A DNA stretch of 40,096 nt from Pseudomonadota bacterium (GCA_021826035.1 JAKBBE010000018.1:3542-43637); one strand, 5' to 3'; shown: positions 25,320 through 34,839, counted from the stretch's first letter. Made by a program: numbers and translations. The notes: generated by a model from the letters alone, not told the origin.

Positions 25320-25448
25320 ATTGCGGCCGGAGAGTGCGGCGAGACCGCTGAGGCCCGCAGCGAGCAGAGCGAGACTGCTCGGTTCCGGGACGCGGTTCAC
25401 CAGCGCGAGGCGATGCGCTGAGACAGCGCGGGCCTTCTCCCGGCCCAT
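25320..25448 (-). pseudogene. Orphan PEP-CTERM sorting-signal remnant
   Basis: On the minus strand a frame reads NRVPEPSSLALLAAGLSGL followed by AALSGRNR. This has the three parts of a PEP-CTERM exosortase signal: the VPEP box, a hydrophobic helix and a basic end. A real PEP-CTERM protein stops within a few residues of the basic cluster, but here the frame runs on for about 70 unrelated codons. Upstream only about 16 codons precede the box after an ATG at 25448, so no secreted domain remains. I read it as the decayed 3' end of a PEP-CTERM gene. No exosortase is seen in the window. Confidence 0.45.
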
Positions 25449-25506
25449 GCAGGGTCCGCGGCGGCTCGACCGGCGGCAGCGTTGGCCGGTGGGTCGGGGT
25501 GATCCT

Positions 25507-26196
25507 TCAGGTCCTGCGCAGACCGCCGCAGCGCACCAGTTCCGCCAAGGATCGAGGCAGCGGGACCTGTGCGCTCTGCTCGGGCGCCGGCTGCGGTGTG
25601 CCCAGCTGCGTCGCGATGGGGATCACTCCGGACCAGACCGCAACGTGCGATTCCTCGGCGTCATCCGGCGGCCCCGCCCGGCACTTGACGGTTGCCTCCT
25701 CGATATTCATGCACAGCACGGTGGTTGCGTTCAGTTCGCTCTGGGCCATCGGTCGCAGGCTCTCCCAGCGGCCGGCGAACAGGCCATTGGTGAGCGAGCG
25801 CAGCGCGCGTTCCTTCTCCTCGGGGCTCTTCAGCAGCTGTGCGGTGCCGAACACCATTACCGAGCGATAGTTGACGGTATGGTTGAATGCCGAGCGCGCT
25901 AGCACGTAGCCGTCGAGCAGCGTGCAGGTCAGGCACACCGGACTTCCGTCGGCTTGGCGCAGAAACCGGCTCGCGTTCGAGCCGTGCCAGTACAGCGTAT
26001 TGGCGCTGCGCCACTGCAGCGTCGGCGTCACGCATGGTGCCCCGTCCACCAGGTAACCGACATGGCAGAGCGGCGAGGCATCCAGGACTTGGTAGACATC
26101 CGCACGTGCGTAGCTACCGAGCTTGGGCTGCCGTCGAATTCGGGTGCGCTCCGAGGTCGGAAAATCATTCTGCGATGGCTTGTGATGTTCGGTCAT
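25507..26196 (-). CDS. FMN-binding split-barrel protein (pyridoxamine 5'-phosphate oxidase family)
   Basis: Predicted 229-residue cytosolic protein of the flavin-nucleotide-binding/PNPOx-like group. Visible motifs are the basic RIRRQPKLGSYARADVYQVLD start, CHVGYLVDGAPCVTPTLQWR, TLYWHGSNASRFLR (FMN phosphate-binding region), and VNYRSVMVFG in the central barrel. Relatives bind FMN, F420 or haem and reduce or sequester small molecules; the substrate is usually unknown, and true PNPOx activity is unlikely. It is a single minus-strand gene convergent with the TonB receptor and shows no operator of the repeated family. Confidence 0.85.
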   Translation of the reverse strand: MTEHHKPSQNDFPTSERTRIRRQPKLGSYARADVYQVLDASPLCHVGYLVDGAPCVTPTLQWRSANTLYWHGSNASRFLRQADGSPVCLTCTLLDGYVLARSAFNHTVNYRSVMVFGTAQLLKSPEEKERALRSLTNGLFAGRWESLRPMAQSELNATTVLCMNIEEATVKCRAGPPDDAEESHVAVWSGVIPIATQLGTPQPAPEQSAQVPLPRSLAELVRCGGLRRT

Positions 26197-26421
26197 TGCG
26201 TTCTCGCTGCGCGATGGTGGGCCGCCGGTGAGTGGCGCGGGCCTGGGATGAGTCTACCGGGTGCAGCGGGTTGCAACCGCCTCGCCCGGCACAGGCGCCG
26301 GCGCATCGAGCCGCGCCATCCCCGTTTTGGCGGCCCGATGCGCCCGGCGTTGGCATCGACTGTCCTCAATTGCCGCGTCACGCCGCGCGCGGCAATACCC
26401 GGGGTGAGTACGGACCGGTCC
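26197..26421. other. Intergenic stretch without recognised features
   Basis: The gap between the divergent PNPOx-family gene and the antitoxin-like frame contains frames on both strands with no recognisable protein. I see no strong promoter. Confidence 0.4.
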
Positions 26422-26568
26422 ATGGCCGCAACCCGCCTTAAGCTTCCCCAGCAGCTCAAGCGTCGCATCAGGCCGCGGGCGTGCGCCGCGCGCACGACAC
26501 CCCATGCGTTCATGGTCGAGGCGCTCGCCCGTGGCGAGTGTCGAAATAACACAGCGGGTGCTCGCTGA
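26422..26568 (+). pseudogene. Truncated ribbon-helix-helix antitoxin
   Basis: The 48-codon frame begins MAATRLKLPQQLKRRIRP and continues with TTPHAFMVEALARGE, which matches CopG/ParD-type RHH antitoxins: a DNA-binding beta strand, then two helices containing the typical TPHAFMVEAL segment. Intact relatives run about 80-100 residues with a C-terminal helix that wraps the toxin. Here the frame leaves the family after EALARG and ends 14 residues later, overlapping the start of the toxin frame by 38 bp. An internal deletion that fused the antitoxin middle to the toxin start would explain this. It may still bind DNA. Confidence 0.5.
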
Positions 26569-26974
26569 TCTTGAGCGGCTCATCGAGTTCATCGCTGCCG
26601 AGGATCCCCACGGAGCGTCACGGCAGATCCTGAGTGGGCGCAAGGCCTTTGAACCGCTGGCCGATCACCGGCAACTCGGGCGGGCAGCCGAGGAGGGCCG
26701 GCGCGAGCTGATCCTTTCGCAGGGTCGCTACGGATACATTGAGAAAATGCGTTGGCTTGCTGCGGAGGATGGCCTCTTGATGCTTGCAGTCCGACACCCA
26801 CTCGAGGCCGCTTCCGCCGGGGAATGCCAGACTCTGCCGGCGTTGACTCATGCCACCGGAGCGGCCCGTCCGGTGCTCGAGGCGGGTCGTGATCCGCGCG
26901 GCCCGAAACGCACGGCTCGAGGGTTGAGTGCCGTTGACGCCCTGCGGCGTGCCGTGCGTTGCGGCGCGGGGTGA
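26531..26974 (+). CDS. RelE/ParE-like toxin with an aberrant C-terminal extension
   Basis: From GTG at 26531 the frame gives VEITQRVLADLERLIEFI, then GRKAFEPLADHRQLGR, RELILSQGRYGYIEKMRW and LLMLAVRHPLEAA, the standard order of ParE/RelE toxins, which act on gyrase or on translating mRNA. Typical members end about here, near 95 residues. This frame runs on for about 50 more residues of arginine-, alanine- and glycine-rich sequence with no domain, suggesting loss of the original stop by a frameshift. With the antitoxin cut short upstream, the pair is probably inactive, because an active toxin without its neutraliser would be harmful. Confidence 0.6.
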   Translation: MASVEITQRVLADLERLIEFIAAEDPHGASRQILSGRKAFEPLADHRQLGRAAEEGRRELILSQGRYGYIEKMRWLAAEDGLLMLAVRHPLEAASAGECQTLPALTHATGAARPVLEAGRDPRGPKRTARGLSAVDALRRAVRCGAG

Positions 26975-27197
26975 CCGTCTCTGCGGCCCGTGGCGGGAAC
27001 GGACGGGCAGGCCGCGGCAGCGCGCTGCCCGCGGCGGTTGCGGGGCGGGGCTGTTGCGGTGAGCCGTGCGGTGGCGTCGACGGGACGCCGAGCGCTCAGG
27101 GCTGCGGCGCCGGCGGTGACAAGTGGCTGACAAATCTTGAGAAATCTGCCTTTAGTGGGCCGCTGAACCGCCGCCCTAAATGGTAGTCTCACCGCCC
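26975..27197. other. Promoter region of the efflux operon
   Basis: No gene is recognised in this gap. AT-richer DNA around 27120-27160 (TGACAA, TTGAGA and TTTAGT-like hexamers) may hold the promoter of the RND operon, but I cannot assign the boxes. No adjacent dedicated regulator is present. Confidence 0.3.
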
Positions 27198-28454
27198 ATG
27201 GAATCACCCGACAGCCAGAGCGATCTGGCACCCACGCCCCCCGATCTCACCGCGGTGCGGCGCCACCGCCGTATCGCCTGGATCGGGCTCGCGGTGTTCA
27301 TTCTGCTCATCGCCTTCGCGGTCTACCGCGGCCACCTGGATCAGCAGCACAAGGGCTTGCGCAACGCAGGCCCCATGCCCGTTGCGGTCGGCGAGGTTAC
27401 CGCGCGGAACGTGCCGGTGCTCATCGAGGCGCTCGGCACCGTCACGCCGCTCGCGACGGTGAACGTGCGCCCGCAGGTGAGCGGGCCGCTGGTGAAGATC
27501 GCCTTCCACGAAGGACAGATGGTGCACGCCGGGGCGCTGCTCGCGGAAATCGACCCGCGTCCCTACCAGGCCGCGCTCGATCAGGCGCAGGGTCAGCTCG
27601 AGACGGCCAAGGCGGCCCTCGCCACCGCGAGGATGGATCTCGCCCGTTACAAGCGTCTGCTCGCGCAGGACTCGATCGCGAGCCAGACCTACGCCGATCA
27701 GCTCGGCACCGTGCAGCAGGATGCGGCGATCGTCGATGCCGACACTGCGGCGCTCGAGACGGCGCGGCTGAACCTCTCCTACTGCCGCATCAGCTCCCCG
27801 GTGACGGGCCTGGTGGGCCTGCGCCAGGTGGACATCGGCAACCTGGTGCAGGCCGACCAGAGCACCCAGATCGTCACCGTCACGGAGATGCAGCCGATGT
27901 CGGTGCTGTTCACGGTGCCGGAGACCGACCTCGCCGAGGTGTTCCGTGAGATGCACCAGGGGCATCCGCTCAGCGTCGAGGCCTACAGCCGCGACATGCT
28001 GCATCGGATCGCCACCGGCACGCTCGCGAGCATCGACAACCAGATCAACACCACCACCGGTACGCTGCAGATGCGCGCGCTGTTCAGCAACAACGCCGAG
28101 CAGCTCTTCCCCAACGCCTTCGTCAACGTCAAGCTGATCCTGCGCACGCTCGCGAACCAGCTGGTCGTGCCGGGCGCGGCGGTGCAGAACGGGCCGTCGA
28201 GCAATTTCGTCTACGTGGTCGAGCCGAACCACACCGTGCAGCTGCGCACCGTGGTGACCGGGCCGACCGACGGCGCGTTCATCTCCATCCTCAAGGGCCT
28301 GAGGCTCGGGGAGACGGTGGTGACCGACGGGGCCGACGAGTTGCGCGACGGGGCGCACGTGCTCACGCCGGGTGAGAAGCCTGCCGCAGGGGCGGGCAAG
28401 GCGGCCGGCGCGCGGCGGAAGGGCGGCGGCAAGCCGGGCGGATCGCACGCATGA
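27198..28454 (+). CDS. RND efflux membrane-fusion (periplasmic adaptor) protein, MdtA-like
   Basis: Predicted 418-residue periplasmic adaptor of the HlyD/AcrA group. An N-terminal membrane anchor (IAWIGLAVFILLIAFAVY) is followed by the lipoyl half VNVRPQVSGPLVKIAFHEGQ, a coiled-coil hairpin (QAALDQAQGQLETAKAALAT onward), the second lipoyl half LSYCRISSPVTGLVG, a beta-barrel and a membrane-proximal domain. The C-terminus is a glycine/lysine-rich tail. ATG 27198 is used; an in-frame ATG 18 bp upstream is equally possible because neither has a strong ribosome binding site. It is the first gene of a four-gene operon whose members overlap by 4 bp, and should connect the two RND pumps with the outer-membrane channel. 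Confidence 0.92.
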   Translation: MESPDSQSDLAPTPPDLTAVRRHRRIAWIGLAVFILLIAFAVYRGHLDQQHKGLRNAGPMPVAVGEVTARNVPVLIEALGTVTPLATVNVRPQVSGPLVKIAFHEGQMVHAGALLAEIDPRPYQAALDQAQGQLETAKAALATARMDLARYKRLLAQDSIASQTYADQLGTVQQDAAIVDADTAALETARLNLSYCRISSPVTGLVGLRQVDIGNLVQADQSTQIVTVTEMQPMSVLFTVPETDLAEVFREMHQGHPLSVEAYSRDMLHRIATGTLASIDNQINTTTGTLQMRALFSNNAEQLFPNAFVNVKLILRTLANQLVVPGAAVQNGPSSNFVYVVEPNHTVQLRTVVTGPTDGAFISILKGLRLGETVVTDGADELRDGAHVLTPGEKPAAGAGKAAGARRKGGGKPGGSHA

Positions 28455-31400
28455 ACCCGTCCCGGCCTTACATCCTGAGGCCGGTCGCCACCTCGCTGCT
28501 GATGGTTGCGATCGTCATCCTCGGGGCGATCGGTTACCTGCTGCTGCCGGTCTCGACGCTGCCCGAGGTCTCCTACCCGACCATCGTGGTCTCGACGTTC
28601 CTGCCCGGGGCGAGCCCGGACGTCATGAGCGCGACGGTGACCGCGCCGCTCGAGCGCGAGCTCGGTCAGATGTCCGGGCTCGACGAGATGTCCTCCCGTA
28701 CCTCGGCCGGCGCCTCGCAGATCACGCTGCAGTTCGACCTCAACCTGAACCTCGATGTGGCCGAAGCCGAGGTGCAGGCCGCCATCAGCGGCGCAAACCG
28801 ACTGCTGCCGGCGAGCCTGCCGGCCCCGCCGATCTACGCCAAGGTCAACCCGGCCGATGCCCCCATCCTGACGCTGGCGCTGACGTCCAGCGCCATGCCC
28901 ATCACCCAGGTGCAGAGCCTGGCCGATACGCGCATCGCGGAGAAGATCTCCCAGGTCGCCGGCGTCGGGCTCGTCAGCCTCAACGGCGCCCCGAAGCAGG
29001 CGGTGCGCATCGAGGCGAACCTCAACCAGCTCGCCGCCTACGGGCTGAACCTCGATGATCTGCGCACCACCATCGCGAACTCCAATTCCGATGCGCCCAA
29101 GGGCAATTTCAACGGCGCGGCGCACGCCTACACCATCGACGCCAACGATCAGATCGCCAGCGCCGCCGAGTACGCCAACCTCGTGGTGGCCTACCGCAAC
29201 GGTGCGCCGGTGTATCTTAAGAACGTGGCGCAGGTGCTGATGGGCTCGGAGAACAACGAGCTCGCCAGCTGGATGAACAGCACCCCGGCGGTGCTGATCA
29301 ACATTCAGCGCCAGCCCGGCGCCAACGTCATCGCGACGGTGAACAATATCCGCGCGCTGCTGCCGAGCCTGCGCGCCTCGCTGCCGGCGAACGTAAAGCT
29401 GTCCGTGGTCACCGACCGCACCGCGACCATCCGCGCCTCGGTGAACGACGTGCAGTTCGAGCTCGCCCTCGCCGTGGCGCTCGTGGTGCTGGTGATGTTC
29501 CTGTTCCTGCGCAGCGTGCGGGCCACCGTCATTCCGAGCCTCTCGGTGCCGGTCTCGCTGATCGGCACCTTCGCCATCATGTATCTGGCCGGCTTCAGCC
29601 TCGATAACCTCTCGCTGATGGCCCTCACCATCGCCTCGGGGTTCGTGGTCGATGACGCCATCGTCATGATCGAGAACATCTCGCGGCACATCGAGCAGGG
29701 CAAAAAGCCGCTCGCGGCGGCGCTCGAAGGCTCCGGTGAGATCGCCTTCACCATCGTGTCGCTGACCATCTCGCTGATCGCGGTGTTGATCCCGCTGCTG
29801 TTCATGCGCGAGGTGGTGGGACGGCTGTTCCGCGAGTTTGCGATCACGCTGGCGATCTCCATTCTGATCTCCGCGGTGGTCTCCCTCACCCTGGTGCCGA
29901 TGCTCTGCGCCAAGCTGCTGCGCCCGCACGCCGAGGAGCTCGCCCAGCAGGGCCGCTGGGCCCACAAGGCCGAGGCGTGGTTCAACGGCCTGCTCCAATC
30001 CTACGGACGGGGGCTTACCTGGGCGCTCGAGCGCGAGCGGCTGGTGCTGTGGATCGCCGCCGGCACGCTCGTGCTCACCGTGCTCCTCTACATCGTCATT
30101 CCCAAGGGCTTCTTCCCCCTGCAGGACACCGGGCTCATCCAGGCGACCACCACCGGGCCGCCCTCGATCTCGTTCAAGGCCATGGCGGGGCGCCAGCAGG
30201 CGCTCGCCGCGGTGCTGCGCCGCAACCCCAGTGTCGTCAGCCTCACCTCGTACATCGGGGTGGGCAGCAACAACATGACGGTGAACCAGGGGCAGATGCT
30301 GATCAACCTCACCCCGAAGGACGACCGCTCCGCGAGCCTCACCACGGTGATGGACCAGTTGCTCGCCGCTGCGCGCAGCGTGCCCGGGATTCAGCTGTCG
30401 CTGCAGCCGGTGCAGGACCTGACCATCAGCTCGATCACCGGGCGGGCGCGCTACCAGTTCATCCTCGGGGCGGCGAGCCGCGCCATCCTCACCCCTTGGG
30501 TGCCGAGGCTGCTCGCGGCGCTCAGGGGCTCCCCGGCGCTCGTGCACGTCTCGAGCAGCTTCACCGAGCAGGGCCGCACCATCCAGATCGACGTCGATCA
30601 CAGCACCGCGGCGCGCTTCGGCATCACCGATGCCACCATCGACAATGCGCTCTACGACGCCTTTGGGCAGCGGATCATCTCCACGATCTACACTCAGTCG
30701 AACGACTACCGGGTGATCCTCACCGCCAATCCGACGCTCTCGGACACGGTGCACGCGCTCAATACCTTCTACATCCCCTCATCCGGCGGCGGTGAGGTGC
30801 CGCTCGGCTCGATCGCGCACATCGCGGTGCGCAACGCGCCCCTGATGCTCGATCACCTCGGGCAGTTCCCCGCGGCGATGTTCTCCTTCGATACCGCCCC
30901 GGGCGCCTCGCTCGGCGCGGCGGTGGACGCGGTGCGCGCCGCCGAGCGGCAGGTCGGCCTGCCGGTGAGCATCACCACCACCTTCGAGGGCGAGGCGCTG
31001 GCGTTCGAGTCGAGCCTCACCAGCGAGGTGCTGCTGCTGCTGGCGGCGATCGCCACCGTCTACATCGTGCTCGGCGTGCTCTACGAGAGCTACATCCATC
31101 CCCTCACCATCCTCTCGACGCTGCCCTCGGCCGGCATCGGGGCGCTGCTCGCGTTGATGCTGGCCGGAGAGAGCCTGGACATCATCTCCATCATCGGCAT
31201 CGTGCTGCTGATCGGTATCGTGAAGAAGAACGCGATCATGATGATCGACTTCGCGCTCGCGGCCGAGCGTGAGCACGGCAAGAGCCCGCGTGAGGCGATC
31301 CGCGAGGCGGCGCTGCTGCGCTTCAGGCCGATCCTGATGACCACGATCGCGGCGCTGTTCGCCGCGCTGCCGCTGATCCTCGGCACCGGCACGGGCTCGG

Positions 31401-31576
31401 AGTTGCGCCGGCCGCTGGGGCTCTCGATCGCCGGCGGGCTGCTCTTGAGCCAGCTGCTGACCCTGTTCACGACGCCCGTGGTGTACCTGTTCTTCGACCG
31501 GCTGGCGCGGCGGGCCAAGGCCTGGGTGGGCGCGCCGGCGCGCGGCTCGGGGCCTGTGCCGATCGACTCGCCGTGA
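28451..31576 (+). CDS. RND efflux transporter subunit, MdtB-like
   Basis: Predicted 1041-residue inner-membrane pump of the hydrophobic/amphiphilic efflux RND family. N-terminal RPVATSLLMVAIVILGAIGY begins TM1; GFVVDDAIVMIENISRHIEQG (about residue 398) has the two aspartates of TM4 used for proton relay; large periplasmic porter loops follow TM1 and TM7; and a late KKNAIMMIDFAL segment is characteristic. It overlaps the adaptor stop by 4 bp (ATGA) and the next pump start by 4 bp (GTGA). Together with the next gene it probably forms a heteromeric MdtBC-type pump. Substrates are not predictable; bile-salt-like, aromatic or metal compounds are all known for the group. Confidence 0.93.
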   Translation: MNPSRPYILRPVATSLLMVAIVILGAIGYLLLPVSTLPEVSYPTIVVSTFLPGASPDVMSATVTAPLERELGQMSGLDEMSSRTSAGASQITLQFDLNLNLDVAEAEVQAAISGANRLLPASLPAPPIYAKVNPADAPILTLALTSSAMPITQVQSLADTRIAEKISQVAGVGLVSLNGAPKQAVRIEANLNQLAAYGLNLDDLRTTIANSNSDAPKGNFNGAAHAYTIDANDQIASAAEYANLVVAYRNGAPVYLKNVAQVLMGSENNELASWMNSTPAVLINIQRQPGANVIATVNNIRALLPSLRASLPANVKLSVVTDRTATIRASVNDVQFELALAVALVVLVMFLFLRSVRATVIPSLSVPVSLIGTFAIMYLAGFSLDNLSLMALTIASGFVVDDAIVMIENISRHIEQGKKPLAAALEGSGEIAFTIVSLTISLIAVLIPLLFMREVVGRLFREFAITLAISILISAVVSLTLVPMLCAKLLRPHAEELAQQGRWAHKAEAWFNGLLQSYGRGLTWALERERLVLWIAAGTLVLTVLLYIVIPKGFFPLQDTGLIQATTTGPPSISFKAMAGRQQALAAVLRRNPSVVSLTSYIGVGSNNMTVNQGQMLINLTPKDDRSASLTTVMDQLLAAARSVPGIQLSLQPVQDLTISSITGRARYQFILGAASRAILTPWVPRLLAALRGSPALVHVSSSFTEQGRTIQIDVDHSTAARFGITDATIDNALYDAFGQRIISTIYTQSNDYRVILTANPTLSDTVHALNTFYIPSSGGGEVPLGSIAHIAVRNAPLMLDHLGQFPAAMFSFDTAPGASLGAAVDAVRAAERQVGLPVSITTTFEGEALAFESSLTSEVLLLLAAIATVYIVLGVLYESYIHPLTILSTLPSAGIGALLALMLAGESLDIISIIGIVLLIGIVKKNAIMMIDFALAAEREHGKSPREAIREAALLRFRPILMTTIAALFAALPLILGTGTGSELRRPLGLSIAGGLLLSQLLTLFTTPVVYLFFDRLARRAKAWVGAPARGSGPVPIDSP

Positions 31577-34500
31577 ACTTCTCGCGCCTGTTCATCACCC
31601 GGCCGGTCGCCACCACGCTGCTGTCGTGCGGGCTGGCGCTCGCCGGGCTCGTGGCGTATTTCCTGCTGCCGGTCGCGCCGATGCCGCAGGTCGACTTCCC
31701 GGCCATCGTGGTGATGGCGCAGCTTCCGGGGGCGAGCCCGGAGACCGTCGCCACCAGCGTCACCACGCCGCTCGAGCGGCGCCTGAGCGCCATCGCCGGC
31801 ATCGACCAGATGACCTCGCAGAGCACCGAGGGGCGCTCCTCGATCGTGCTCATCTTCGATCTGAGCCGCGACATCCACGGAGCCGAGAGCGATGTGGAGG
31901 CGGCGATCCAGGCGGCTCGCCAGGACATGCCCGCCTCGCTGCGCTCCGACCCGACGTACTTCGCCTACAACCCCTCCGAGGCGCCGATCCTGATCCTGGC
32001 GCTGACCTCCAAGACGCTGCCCATCGGCCAGGTGTACGACGCCGCCTCGACCATCATCCAGCAGAAGATCCTGCAGGTGCCCGGGGTGGGCAACATCGAC
32101 ATCGGCGGCAGCTCGCTGCCGGCGATCCGCATCGATCTGCAGCCGCGGCAGCTGTTCAACTACGGCATCGGGCTCGAGGACGTGCGCGCGGCCATCGCCG
32201 CGGCCAATGCCAACAGCCCCAAGGGGGCGATCAGCTTCAACCGCAAGCGCTATCAGATCTACGTCAATGACACCGCGAGCGAGATCGCGCAGTACCGCAA
32301 GCTGATCATCGCCTACCGCAACGGGGCACCGGTGCGCCTCGGCGACGTGGCGCAGATCAGCAACGGGGTGGAGGACGTGCGCACCCTGGGCCTGCTCAAC
32401 GGGCAGCGCGCGGTGCTCATGATCATCCGCAAGCAGCCCGATGCGAACGTGATCGAGACCGTCGATCGGATCAAGGCACTGCTGCCCGAGATCCGCGCCA
32501 GCATCCCGGCGGGCATCAACCTGGTGGTCACCCACGACCGCACCGGCTCGATCCGCACCTCGCTGCACGACGTGGAGATTACGTTGCTCCTGGCCGTGCT
32601 GCTGGTCGTGACCGTGGTGCTGGTCATGCTGCGCAATCCGCGCGCCGCGCTCGTGCCGGCCGTGGCCGTGCCGCTCGCGCTCATCGGCACGCTGGCGGTG
32701 ATCTACCTGCTCGGCTTCAGCCTGAACAATTTCTCCATGATGGCCCTCACGGTGTCCACCGGCTTCGTGGTCGATGACGCCATCGTGGTGATCGAGAACA
32801 TCACCCGGCACATCGAGGCCGGCGAGTCGCGCCTGCAGGCCGCCCTCGACGGGGCGCGCGAGGTGGGCTTCACGGTGCTCGCCATGAGCTCGGCGCTGAT
32901 CGCGGTGTTCACGCCCATTATCCTGATGGGCGGGCTGGTCGGGCGGATCTTCCGCCAGTTCGCCCTCACGCTCGCGATCACGGTGGCGCTCTCGCTCATC
33001 ATCTCCCTCACCACCACGCCGATGCTCTGCGGGCGGGTGTTGCGGGCACATCCGAAGCAAGGCCGGTTCTTCCGCGGCGTGGAGCGGGCCTTCAACGCCA
33101 CGCGGGACTTCTACGACCATACGCTCGGCATCGCCATCCGCCACCCCAGGGCGGTGATGTTCGCGCTGCTCGGGGTGGTGTTCCTGAACTTCTACCTGTT
33201 CGCCATCGTGCCGAAGACCTTCTTCCCGCAGCAGAGCTCGGGCAACATCAGCGGCTACATGGTCGCCGACCAGAGCAGCTCCTTTGTGGCCATGCAGAAG
33301 AAGCTGCGCTACGTGGTGAACATCATCAAGCGCGACCCGGCGGTGGAGAATGTCGTGGGCTTCGCCGGCGGGGGTTTCTTCGGCGGCAGCAACACCGCGC
33401 ACATGTTCATCACCCTGAAGCCGCTCGCCGAGCGCAAGATCTCCGACGCTCGGGTCATCCAGCGCATGAACCATGCGTTGCGCGGTTTCACCGGGGCGCG
33501 CCTGTACCTGCAGTCGGCCCAGGACATCCACTCCGGCGGCCGCCAGAGCTACGCCGAGTACCAGTACACGCTGCTCTCGGACAGCCTCGAGGACCTCAGC
33601 ACCTGGGCGCCGCGGATCGAGGCGGCGCTGAAGAAGGACCCGCAGCTGCGCGACGTGAACTCCGACCGGCAGGCGGCTGGCCTCGACGTGAAGCTGCACA
33701 TCGACCGTCAGCTCGCCGCGCGCTACGGCCTGAACCTCTCGCAGATCGACAACACCCTGTATGACGCGTTCGGGCAGCGGCTGGTCTCGACCATCTACCA
33801 GGACATGAACCAGTACCACGTGGTGATGGAGGTCGACCCGAAGTTCTGGAACAGTCCGGCGACGCTGAAGGATCTGTACGTGAGCACCGCCGGCGGGTCG
33901 CTCTCGGGCCTGGAGTCGACCATGGGGGCGGCGGGCGCGTTCCAGTTCGCCGGCGTGACCCGCACGGGCGCGGCGGCGAACTACGCCCTCAACCAGATCG
34001 CAAGCTCCGGCGGGGCGGCCTCCACCGGCAGCGCCCTCAGCACCGCGGCCGAGACCATGGTGCCACTGTCCGCCTTCGCCCACTACGGCCCGGGGATCAC
34101 CCCGCTCGCCGTCAACCACCAGGGTCCCTTCGTCGCCACGACGTTCTCGTTCAACCTGCCCCCCGGGGAGGCCCTCGGGGTCGCCACGGCAGCCATCCAG
34201 CGCACCCTGGAGGACCTGCACGTGCCGATCGGCATCCATGGGGAATTCGCGGGCAATGCCCGGGTGTTCCGCCAGACGGTCGAGGAGGAGCCGCTGCTCG
34301 TGCTCGCCGCCCTGGCCGCGGTGTACATCGTGCTCGGCGTGCTCTACGAGAGCCTCGCCCAGCCGATCACCATCCTCTCGACGCTGCCCTCGAGCGGCGT
34401 CGGGGCGGTGCTGGCGCTGCTGCTGTTCGGGGAGCCGTTCAGCCTCATCGCCCTCATCGGGGTGATCCTCCTGATCGGGGTGGTGCTGAAGAACGCCATC

Positions 34501-34839
34501 ATGATGGTGGACGTGGCGCTCGTGGCGCAGCGCGAGGCGGGCGTGGATGCGGCGCGCGCCATCCACGAGGCCTGCCTGCTGCGCTTCAGGCCGATCATGA
34601 TGACCACCATCGCGGCAATGCTCGGCGCGCTGCCGCTCGCGCTGATGAGCGGGCAGGGCTCGGAGATGCGCCGGCCGCTCGGCATCGCGGTGGTCGGGGG
34701 GCTAGCCATCAGTCAGGTGCTCACGCTCTACACCACGCCCATCGTGTATCTGTATCTTGACCGCTTCCGCCTGTGGTTTGCGCGGACCTTCACGCGTCGC
34801 GGCGCGCTGAGCCTGTCCGCCGGGAGATCTGCCCCATGA
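31573..34839 (+). CDS. RND efflux transporter subunit, MdtC-like
   Basis: Predicted 1088-residue RND pump paralogous to its upstream neighbour (shared RPVAT start, GFVVDDAIVVIENITRHIEAG in TM4, and KNAIMMVDVAL near the end). GTG start at 31573, inside the preceding stop. It is longer than the first pump mainly through an alanine/glycine/serine-rich insertion at about residues 776-829 in the second periplasmic loop, holding segments like GAAGAFQFAGVTRTGAAANY. The outer-membrane factor gene starts within its stop codon. It works with the preceding pump, adaptor and NodT-type channel. Confidence 0.93.
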   Translation: MNFSRLFITRPVATTLLSCGLALAGLVAYFLLPVAPMPQVDFPAIVVMAQLPGASPETVATSVTTPLERRLSAIAGIDQMTSQSTEGRSSIVLIFDLSRDIHGAESDVEAAIQAARQDMPASLRSDPTYFAYNPSEAPILILALTSKTLPIGQVYDAASTIIQQKILQVPGVGNIDIGGSSLPAIRIDLQPRQLFNYGIGLEDVRAAIAAANANSPKGAISFNRKRYQIYVNDTASEIAQYRKLIIAYRNGAPVRLGDVAQISNGVEDVRTLGLLNGQRAVLMIIRKQPDANVIETVDRIKALLPEIRASIPAGINLVVTHDRTGSIRTSLHDVEITLLLAVLLVVTVVLVMLRNPRAALVPAVAVPLALIGTLAVIYLLGFSLNNFSMMALTVSTGFVVDDAIVVIENITRHIEAGESRLQAALDGAREVGFTVLAMSSALIAVFTPIILMGGLVGRIFRQFALTLAITVALSLIISLTTTPMLCGRVLRAHPKQGRFFRGVERAFNATRDFYDHTLGIAIRHPRAVMFALLGVVFLNFYLFAIVPKTFFPQQSSGNISGYMVADQSSSFVAMQKKLRYVVNIIKRDPAVENVVGFAGGGFFGGSNTAHMFITLKPLAERKISDARVIQRMNHALRGFTGARLYLQSAQDIHSGGRQSYAEYQYTLLSDSLEDLSTWAPRIEAALKKDPQLRDVNSDRQAAGLDVKLHIDRQLAARYGLNLSQIDNTLYDAFGQRLVSTIYQDMNQYHVVMEVDPKFWNSPATLKDLYVSTAGGSLSGLESTMGAAGAFQFAGVTRTGAAANYALNQIASSGGAASTGSALSTAAETMVPLSAFAHYGPGITPLAVNHQGPFVATTFSFNLPPGEALGVATAAIQRTLEDLHVPIGIHGEFAGNARVFRQTVEEEPLLVLAALAAVYIVLGVLYESLAQPITILSTLPSSGVGAVLALLLFGEPFSLIALIGVILLIGVVLKNAIMMVDVALVAQREAGVDAARAIHEACLLRFRPIMMTTIAAMLGALPLALMSGQGSEMRRPLGIAVVGGLAISQVLTLYTTPIVYLYLDRFRLWFARTFTRRGALSLSAGRSAP

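Noticed and set aside
28211..34566. Very long minus-strand open frames (847 and 1158 codons) opposite the RND pumps
   Set aside because: They are His-, Arg-, Asp- and Gln-rich with no domain, as expected of antisense frames in GC-rich DNA opposite genuine genes with full RND motifs.
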